Shown: positions 57,561 to 64,000 of the stretch, piece by piece
How the letters are laid out: the number at the start of each line of letters is the position of its first letter
Position numbering within the stretch: position 1 is the stretch's first letter
From: Anisakis pegreffii
Taxonomy: Eukaryota; Nematoda; Chromadorea; Rhabditida; Anisakidae
Length of the DNA: 64,000 nucleotides
Assembly (NCBI GenBank): GCA_035041965.1
Contig: JAPYMA010000305.1
Span: 41,214 to 105,213 of the forward strand
Direction of reading: 5' to 3'
The notes under the pieces: model-generated
Database searches by the model: none
Seen by the model: only the letters and a program-made list of their open reading frames with translations
Told to the model about the DNA's origin: nothing
Made by a program: the position numbers and the translations under genes

Positions 57561-59572
57561 TGTGATTCTTTCTGGCTATAAAAGGAACTGACATAGAAAA
57601 TTACGTTGAATATCCATACGACTAGATGTGAAACAAGATCGAAGGGCTTTGATGAAAGATTATCGATTATTACTATACAAAGAAAGTGAAACGTTACATA
57701 TTTTGTGATTATTCTACACATTTATTCTACACGTTCTACATCTACACATCTACACAATAGACGCTACAAATATTTTATTACCGAAACGAATTAAAAATTT
57801 CAGACGATTTCCACTACAATTTGTATGATTGGCATCATATTGTATCTGCAAGCAGCTGTAAATCAAGTTTACCTCACGTCAAGATAACCTCTTATTGTTC
57901 CCTGCAAACCGCTTTCAGCGATCGAAAACACTTTTCTGAGATGCTTTCTCAATTATATGACAGTGGAAACGCTGAAGCTGAGAAATCTGAACGGTTATAA
58001 ACCACTGTGGTAAAGTTTGCGTTCGAAACGGCAATGAAGGTTCATAACGACGACTTAATGAGTATCGATACAGGCCATGGCCTTATAAGAATGATAACAC
58101 CAAAATATCCAGCTTATTCATAGCACACTGTTAATGCAGGATACAACTAACCACTGACTCCAATATGATGATTTTTGAAAGAGAAATGAAAACATGAACC
58201 ATGAGATACAGAATAATAAATGAATCATAACTGCCATTCAATCATAACTATCGATTCAATCAATGAAATCTAATCATATACCAATGATATGTGATCAGAT
58301 TCCGAATGAAAGCTATGTCTGAATACTCCAGCGGCTTATAAACATTAATGATGTTTATATTTTAAAAGAAAAATAGCAGATAACTATTGTTTGACTATTA
58401 ACAGCGTGATGTTCCAATATGAAGTGCCCTTCATATTGGACTTCAAGTATACTTCAAGCGTTCACTTTTAAATCAATCGAACATGATATATAAACCGCAA
58501 TCAACGTTTATGCAAATATTCCACCGATGCATCTAACCATTTCTCGTGACATCGGATTGTGAAACGAGTCCTTACGTCAACGGAAGTGCTGAAGTGCAAT
58601 TCAATACGACCATTTCATACTACTGAATTTATTACAGCTGACAGCAATAAAGTGATCAATTTACGCTTCAGTTCAATCCTTTTGTGAATGCTGACATAAT
58701 ATAAGAAATGCAATTTCATGATTCCAGCAAACTGACGACGACTGATAAAACATTTCTTAATAAAACATGAAAGCAAAACAACTTCATTAATGGGTCAAGT
58801 CGAGATAAAAGCATCATTACCGGATACCACCACAAAATAGAGGCTTGGTTAAGATCAAGTTCGGTCTCACCTTTGTATATGATCAAAAAACTTGAGCTCT
58901 CAATGACAGAAGCTTCAACTTGAGCTTCAATTTGTTTTTCTTTTTAAGCAGACGTTAAGCAGTGCCGCCTCTGCGAAGGATTATTTGGTGGTACGCCTGA
59001 AGCAAGAAAGTACCAATAAAATATATAAAAAACCGAACGATTAACTCAGAATAGCATGTTAGTATGCGAATGCCAATCGACCTAATTTGCATACCCATCT
59101 GCATGTTGACGACTGTTTACAAACAGCAATAACTTGAAACGGATAGTCCTGCTCAAAAATCAATTTTCACACCATCATATTTCCTAGATTCGTTCGTTTC
59201 AGAAAAGTATATATGGTGTCCACAGAGGTATATCACCAGCTCAGCCAAGCTCATTTCAATATACTGCATCTCAGATGATCAATACCCACATTAAATTATC
59301 ACTAATAGGATCACCATCTTCAAACTACAGGTGCCTCCGGATTGTTCAGCAACAACGTCATTCCCTGGCATCATCCATGACAAGCAAACCAACAAACCCT
59401 CATGAGAATTTTACCACCACCACCACCACGACAGCAACGGAATTCAGACGTCTACAACTGCAGGATAATTCAAATGATGATCGTTCATTCATGTACAGCA
59501 CATATACCATTTTTTGAATGTTGCATGATGTCATACAATATTTTCTACACTTGCCACTTATTACATGCTAGC
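57561..59572. other. Gene-free interval before the tRNA array
   Basis: No confident gene. An 80-codon plus-strand frame at 59275-59517 begins right after ATACTGCATCTCAG, a possible splice or trans-splice acceptor, and encodes a Ser/Thr-rich polypeptide with a run of seven threonines. I cannot assign it. Confidence 0.4.
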
Positions 59573-59586
59573 TCGAATCCGGCTGG
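59573..59586 (+). repeat. Inverted tRNA-Tyr 3' fragment at the array's left edge
   Basis: TCGAATCCGGCTGG on the plus strand reproduces the T-arm/acceptor part of tRNA-Tyr in the opposite orientation to the array. It forms a perfect 14-bp inverted repeat with 59624-59637 in the first array gene, separated by 37 bp. Confidence 0.75.
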
Positions 59587-59618
59587 CCAGCGGCCAGTGA
59601 AGAAGATCGACAAAAAAA

Positions 59619-59704
59619 TCCAGCCAGCCGGATTCGAACCAGCGACCTAAGGATAACTGCACAAATTCTACAGTCCTCCGCTCTACCAACTGAGCTATGG
59701 CTGG
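59619..59704 (-). tRNA. tRNA-Tyr (GTA), array copy 1
   Basis: Same mature sequence as the other copies. The 13-nt intron is AATTTGTGCAGTT, one base different from the rest of the array. A T7 terminator lies directly after the discriminator base. Upstream spacer type A. Confidence 0.96.
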
Positions 59705-59783
59705 AATAGAAATTCAGGGAGACACAAACATTTTCGTATGAATCGAATATTTCGGCCATTGGTGAAGAAGATCGACAAAAAAA

Positions 59784-59869
59784 TCCAGCCAGCCGGATTC
59801 GAACCAGCGACCTAAGGATAACCGCACAAATTCTACAGTCCTCCGCTCTACCAACTGAGCTATGGCTGG
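59784..59869 (-). tRNA. tRNA-Tyr (GTA), array copy 2
   Basis: Array-type intron AATTTGTGCGGTT after position 37, with all four stems paired. T7 terminator; spacer type C upstream. Confidence 0.96.
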
Positions 59870-59947
59870 AATAGAAGTTCAGGGAGACACAAACATTTTC
59901 GTATGAATCGAATATTTCGGCCATTGGTGAAGAAGATCGACAAAAAA

Positions 59948-60033
59948 TCCAGCCAGCCGGATTCGAACCAGCGACCTAAGGATAACCGCACAAATTCTAC
60001 AGTCCTCCGCTCTACCAACTGAGCTATGGCTGG
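59948..60033 (-). tRNA. tRNA-Tyr (GTA), array copy 3
   Basis: Gene identical to copy 2. T6 terminator; spacer type D upstream. First unit of the first D-A-B-C block. Confidence 0.96.
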
Positions 60034-60111
60034 AATAGAAATTCAGTGAAACATAAACATTTTCGTATGAATCGAATATTTCGGCCATTTGTGAAGAAGA
60101 TCGACAAAAAA

Positions 60112-60197
60112 TCCAGCCAGCCGGATTCGAACCAGCGACCTAAGGATAACCGCACAAATTCTACAGTCCTCCGCTCTACCAACTGAGCTATGGCTGG
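60112..60197 (-). tRNA. tRNA-Tyr (GTA), array copy 4
   Basis: Gene identical to copy 2. T6 terminator; spacer type A upstream. Confidence 0.96.
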
Positions 60198-60275
60198 AAT
60201 AGAAATTCAGGGAGACACAAACATTTTCGTATGAATCGAATATTTCGGCCATTGGTGAAGAAGATCGACAAAAAA

Positions 60276-60361
60276 TCCAGCCAGCCGGATTCGAACCAGC
60301 GACCTAAGGATAACCGCACAAATTCTACAGTCCTCCGCTCTACCAACTGAGCTATGGCTGG
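60276..60361 (-). tRNA. tRNA-Tyr (GTA), array copy 5
   Basis: Gene identical to copy 2. T6 terminator; spacer type B upstream. Confidence 0.96.
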
Positions 60362-60439
60362 AATGGAGATTCAGGGAGGCACAAACATTTTCGTATGAAT
60401 CGAATATTTCGGCCATTGGTGAAGAAGATCGACAAAAAA

Positions 60440-60525
60440 TCCAGCCAGCCGGATTCGAACCAGCGACCTAAGGATAACCGCACAAATTCTACAGTCCTCC
60501 GCTCTACCAACTGAGCTATGGCTGG
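60440..60525 (-). tRNA. tRNA-Tyr (GTA), array copy 6
   Basis: Gene identical to copy 2. T6 terminator; spacer type C upstream. Confidence 0.96.
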
Positions 60526-60603
60526 AATAGAAGTTCAGGGAGACACAAACATTTTCGTATGAATCGAATATTTCGGCCATTGGTGAAGAAGATCGACAAA
60601 AAA

Positions 60604-60689
60604 TCCAGCCAGCCGGATTCGAACCAGCGACCTAAGGATAACCGCACAAATTCTACAGTCCTCCGCTCTACCAACTGAGCTATGGCTGG
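60604..60689 (-). tRNA. tRNA-Tyr (GTA), array copy 7
   Basis: Gene identical to copy 2. T6 terminator; spacer type D upstream. First unit of the second D-A-B-C block. Confidence 0.96.
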
Positions 60690-60767
60690 AATAGAAATTC
60701 AGTGAAACATAAACATTTTCGTATGAATCGAATATTTCGGCCATTTGTGAAGAAGATCGACAAAAAA

Positions 60768-60853
60768 TCCAGCCAGCCGGATTCGAACCAGCGACCTAAG
60801 GATAACCGCACAAATTCTACAGTCCTCCGCTCTACCAACTGAGCTATGGCTGG
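60768..60853 (-). tRNA. tRNA-Tyr (GTA), array copy 8
   Basis: Gene identical to copy 2. T6 terminator; spacer type A upstream. Confidence 0.96.
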
Positions 60854-60932
60854 AATAGAAATTCAGGGAGACACAAACATTTTCGTATGAATCGAATATT
60901 TCGGCCATTGGTGAAGAAGATCGACAAAAAAA

Positions 60933-61018
60933 TCCAGCCAGCCGGATTCGAACCAGCGACCTAAGGATAACCGCACAAATTCTACAGTCCTCCGCTCTAC
61001 CAACTGAGCTATGGCTGG
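60933..61018 (-). tRNA. tRNA-Tyr (GTA), array copy 9
   Basis: Gene identical to copy 2. T7 terminator; spacer type B upstream. Confidence 0.96.
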
Positions 61019-61097
61019 AATGGAGATTCAGGGAGGCACAAACATTTTCGTATGAATCGAATATTTCGGCCATTGGTGAAGAAGATCGACAAAAAAA

Positions 61098-61183
61098 TCC
61101 AGCCAGCCGGATTCGAACCAGCGACCTAAGGATAACCGCACAAATTCTACAGTCCTCCGCTCTACCAACTGAGCTATGGCTGG
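61098..61183 (-). tRNA. tRNA-Tyr (GTA), array copy 10
   Basis: Gene identical to copy 2. T7 terminator; spacer type C upstream. Confidence 0.96.
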
Positions 61184-61261
61184 AATAGAAGTTCAGGGAG
61201 ACACAAACATTTTCGTATGAATCGAATATTTCGGCCATTGGTGAAGAAGATCGACAAAAAA

Positions 61262-61347
61262 TCCAGCCAGCCGGATTCGAACCAGCGACCTAAGGATAAC
61301 CGCACAAATTCTACAGTCCTCCGCTCTACCAACTGAGCTATGGCTGG
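61262..61347 (-). tRNA. tRNA-Tyr (GTA), array copy 11
   Basis: Gene identical to copy 2. T6 terminator; spacer type B upstream, out of the D-A-B-C order. Confidence 0.96.
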
Positions 61348-61425
61348 AATGGAGATTCAGGGAGGCACAAACATTTTCGTATGAATCGAATATTTCGGCC
61401 ATTGGTGAAGAAGATCGACAAAAAA

Positions 61426-61511
61426 TCCAGCCAGCCGGATTCGAACCAGCGACCTAAGGATAACCGCACAAATTCTACAGTCCTCCGCTCTACCAACTGA
61501 GCTATGGCTGG
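61426..61511 (-). tRNA. tRNA-Tyr (GTA), array copy 12
   Basis: Gene identical to copy 2. T6 terminator; spacer type A upstream. Confidence 0.96.
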
Positions 61512-61589
61512 AATAGAAATTCAGGGAGACACAAACATTTTCGTATGAATCGAATATTTCGGCCATTGGTGAAGAAGATCGACAAAAAA

Positions 61590-61675
61590 TCCAGCCAGCC
61601 GGATTCGAACCAGCGACCTAAGGATAACCGCACAAATTCTACAGTCCTCCGCTCTACCAACTGAGCTATGGCTGG
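61590..61675 (-). tRNA. tRNA-Tyr (GTA), array copy 13
   Basis: Gene identical to copy 2. T6 terminator; spacer type C upstream. The spacer runs to GAAGAAGATC at 61744 and then breaks into unrelated sequence. Confidence 0.96.
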
Positions 61676-61744
61676 AATAGAAGTTCAGGGAGACACAAAC
61701 ATTTTCGTATGAATCGAATATTTCGGCCATTGGTGAAGAAGATC

Positions 61745-61905
61745 TGGCGCTGTGGGTCAGGGTAATTGATCTACTGAACCCGTGGGTCAGGAGTGGTCAT
61801 TTGACAAATGGTCAAACTGGGTTATGGTTTTATTGGCCCATACAGGGTCAGGGATTGCTTGACCATTATGGGTTCATGGGATTTGGTCAATACAATGCAA
61901 GATTG
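61745..61905. repeat. GGGTCAGG-rich segment at the array's right boundary
   Basis: Unrelated to the array unit and GC-richer than the surroundings. It repeats the word GTGGGTCAGG (61752, 61782) and variants (AGGGTCAGGG, GGTCAAAC, GGTCAATAC), with GACCAT/ATGGTC-like inverted words. It could be the edge of an unrecognised repeat element. Confidence 0.4.
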
Positions 61906-62162
61906 GGTTTATTTAAACTAAGTGAAATTGTCTTACTACATTGGTGTGCAGAACATATTTTCTCAATGCATTAAGGACGGCTTGAATGATATGCTAAAGG
62001 TTATCCATTGCTGAGCAAGGAATTAGGGGGATGAGGTTAAATACCACTCACAACAAATGTTCACGTTCCTACCATTTCTCATATTCAAAAATCTTCAGAT
62101 AGTTGACTGTTGCATATTTATCCTATATCATCACACAGATATTTTCCCTGCAAGAATTATAT

Positions 62163-62440
62163 ATTGAAAAAAACAGCGATCTGATAAAAATTTAAAAAAA
62201 CAATTTAAAAAACTCTCAAAAATATTTGAAAAACGTAATCAAAAAAATTTAAAAAAATAAAAAAAACAAAATAAAAAAATAAGAAAAAAACATAAATAAA
62301 CAATAAATTGAAAAAAAATTAAAAAATAGAAAAACAAAAATGAACAATAAAAAATAAAGAAAATAAGAATAAAATGATAAAAAAATAATAAAAAAATAAA
62401 AAAATGAAAAATAAAGAAAAAAATAAAACGAATAACATAT
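62163..62440. repeat. A-rich low-complexity tract
   Basis: Nearly pure A with interspersed T and a few G or C on the plus strand (poly-A with ATAA/AAAT words). Any open frame over it is a compositional artefact. Confidence 0.9.
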
Positions 62441-63110
62441 AAATCAATTATCGATGTTTGTTCCTTTGTATAATTGTTATAATTACATACCCTCATTACC
62501 AATGCTTATCTATTGTCAATGTGCTATTTCAAACCGAACGAACAAGCTCACTTACATATGTTAATTCAGTTGGAGTGACTCGAACTCATTTCTAGTTGAA
62601 ATTATTTTGAATTTTGCGATATTCATTGATTTGGGCATAAGTAGGGAATATTGCTGCGATAAGACTGGACTTTTATTCCAACTGATGTAGATGTCATTGA
62701 GCTCTCTGGTGGGATTTTTTTAACCTATGTATTGTAATTGTAATTGTTGTATTGTACTAATAGCCAAGTGGCCCACAACAATCCTATCCTCACCTCTACC
62801 TTACCCTGGCTTACTCATCCCTTCCTGGGTGACCCTTAAATAACAAATATTAACTTTTCGATTAACTAAATAACTTTCCGGCATGAGAGGAACATTTTTG
62901 GGGGCGATCTAAATTGACATAGGATGCAAAATTGAGAATTAGATGATAAAATTGTCGGGTGACTGTCAGTACTGTGGGTACCTTGTTGCAGGTTTGCCGG
63001 GCCTGCCCTCTCCTCCTTTGCCCTGTAGCCCCCCAGGGTGACCAGTCCGGGTTCTTTCTTCGCTGCGCGCAACGTGGCGAGATGTTGGATTCGGCTGGAT
63101 TAATTTAACT
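62441..63110. other. Unassigned segment with a GC-rich island
   Basis: No gene supported. The stretch 62975-63085 is unusually GC-rich for the window (runs such as CCCTGTAGCCCCCCAGGG and CGCTGCGCGCAACG) and carries a 68-codon minus-strand frame. It may be a fragment of a transposable element, but I cannot name one. Confidence 0.35.
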
Positions 63111-63149
63111 AACAAATTTAATTTTATTAATGACATTTCAGCTTTAAAA

Positions 63150-63420
63150 TATTTTTATTATGTGTGTGAGTGGATTGAGTGTGTGAGTGAATATGATCGT
63201 GTGAGTGTGTGATTATCTGAATTTTGAGATTTTGTTGTGTGATTAATATCGGTGTGTATATTGGTGTGATTTGTGTGCTGATTTGTGTGATATTTATACT
63301 GATTATTGTGATTTGTGTGATATTTGTGTGATATTTATACTGATTATTGTGATTTGTGCGATATTTGTGTGAGATGTGTGTGTTGATTAATTGATTAATA
63401 TTTTCGTTGATTAATTCTAT
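63150..63420. repeat. TG-rich simple repeat
   Basis: Irregular repeats of TGTGTGA/TTTGTGTGAT words on the plus strand, including a nearly exact repeat of the ATTTATACTGATTATTGTGATTTGTG segment. Degenerate microsatellite. Confidence 0.8.
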
Positions 63421-63510
63421 TTTAGTATTATATTATGATATGATATTTCACTAATCAGGTTAGTTCGTTTAATTTGTTTAATGAAAAACTCAAAAAAATC
63501 CAAAAAAATC

Positions 63511-63840
63511 AAAAAACCACAAAAATTTGAAAAAAAATTTGTTTTTTTAATTCGTTGGAAGATTTAACAAAAAGTTTGCTTGTTTATGAAAGATTTAATC
63601 ACCTGAAAAAAATTTGAAAAACCATAAAAATCGAAAAAATTAAAAAATCCAAAAAAACAAAAAACCATAAAAATTTGAAAAAAAAATTTGTTTTTCTGGT
63701 TCGTTGAAAGATTTAACAAAAAGTTTGCTTGCTTATGAAAAATTTAATCACCCGAAAAAAATTTGAAAAATCCTAAAAATCAAAAAATTAAAAAATCCAA
63801 AAAAAACCAAAAACCATAAAAATTTAAGAAAAAGTCTTTT
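63511..63840. repeat. Tandem repeat of about 148 bp, two-plus copies
   Basis: Two similar units begin near 63515 and 63661, and a third diverged start lies near 63811. Each has AAAACCA(C/T)AAAAATTTG, then a T-run, then GAAGATTTAACAAAAAGTTTGCTTG, then TTTAATCACC(T/C)GAAAAAAATTTG. A-run length differences account for most of the change. It may continue past the window end. Confidence 0.75.
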
Positions 63841-64000
63841 TAATTTGTTAAAAATATTGTAATTTTTACAAAAAATCTATAATCATTTGCAGGAAGATTT
63901 GTGAGAATTTCAGAATTTAAAAACGTCTAAAAATTTCAAAAGAAGAAAAAATTTACTCAAAAAATTCATTTCTTAGAATCTACCTTATCGTTTGAAAAAA

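Larger units (their letters stand above)
59597..61744 (-). repeat. Tandem array of 13 tRNA-Tyr units, 164/165-bp period
   Basis: Thirteen head-to-tail units each hold an 86-bp tRNA-Tyr gene and a spacer of about 78 bp. The period is 165 bp where the terminator A-run (plus strand) has seven As and 164 bp where it has six. Spacers fall into four types by base differences: A (AATAGAAATTCAGGG), B (AATGGAGATTCAGGGAGG), C (AATAGAAGTTCAGGG) and D (ATTCAGTGAAACATAAAC, CATTTGTG). From left to right the order is A C D A B C D A B C B A C, so D-A-B-C occurs twice in succession (units 3-6 and 7-10). Confidence 0.97.

Noticed and set aside
59568..61730. Repeated 69-residue (and 118/179-residue) minus-strand ORFs over the 60-kb region
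   Set aside because: They are translations of the tRNA-Tyr genes and spacers; the repeated SSVGRAEDCRICAV-type string is tRNA sequence, not protein.
62239..62502. 87-codon minus-strand ORF rich in Phe/Leu/Ile
   Set aside because: Pure consequence of the poly-A low-complexity tract.

Overview
The window is eukaryotic, AT-rich and gene-poor. Coding sequence is broken into many small exons with GT-AG junctions, introns run from about 50 bp to 1.2 kb, tRNA-Tyr genes carry introns, and pol III T-run terminators are present. Protein content (a glutamate-carboxypeptidase-II-like peptidase, a RHBDL4-type rhomboid, COG6) shows a metazoan. The short introns, AT bias and several small secreted-peptide candidates suggest an invertebrate, quite possibly a nematode, but the sequence alone does not settle the phylum. 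Several splice acceptors end in AAG rather than CAG.

Layout. 1-7.8 kb holds no convincing gene; it carries a 1.1-kb non-autonomous hAT-like element (2253-3348) with 9-bp terminal inverted repeats, an 8-bp target-site duplication and palindromic subterminal repeats. 7.8-8.65 kb has a two-exon plus-strand candidate for a small secreted protein. 11.7-20.0 kb (minus) is a 14-exon type II membrane metallopeptidase of the FOLH1/GCP2 family, with all zinc ligands visible and a four-copy 180-bp tandem repeat in its last intron. 20-41 kb is largely gene-free, with a perfect 82-bp dispersed repeat pair and two single tRNA-Tyr genes (30.6 and 38.0 kb), each with a decayed tRNA-Tyr relic nearby. 41.7-44.0 kb (minus) is a 7-exon RHBDD1/RHBDL4 rhomboid protease. 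46.1-52.1 kb (minus) is a 17-exon COG6 gene with two tRNA-Pro(TGG) genes nested in introns; these lie in a duplicated segment that also carries a relic of exon 11. 54.2-57.6 kb contains two small secreted-peptide candidates, one a three-exon, five-cysteine peptide. 59.6-61.7 kb is a tandem array of 13 intron-containing tRNA-Tyr(GTA) genes with a 164/165-bp period and a four-unit higher-order structure. 61.7-64 kb is low-complexity and simple-repeat DNA.

The three confidently assembled protein genes all lie on the minus strand, as do all intact tRNA genes. They have no evident shared pathway beyond secretory-membrane themes: the rhomboid acts in ER quality control, COG6 in intra-Golgi retrograde tethering, and the peptidase at the cell surface. 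The most striking feature is the tRNA-Tyr array: its mature sequence is identical to that of the two dispersed genes while their 13-nt introns differ, pointing to local amplification and homogenisation.

Exon models were assembled by hand from splice signals, phase consistency and remembered family motifs. Total lengths (911, 332 and 655 codons) stay in frame, which supports them, but no alignment or expression data were available.
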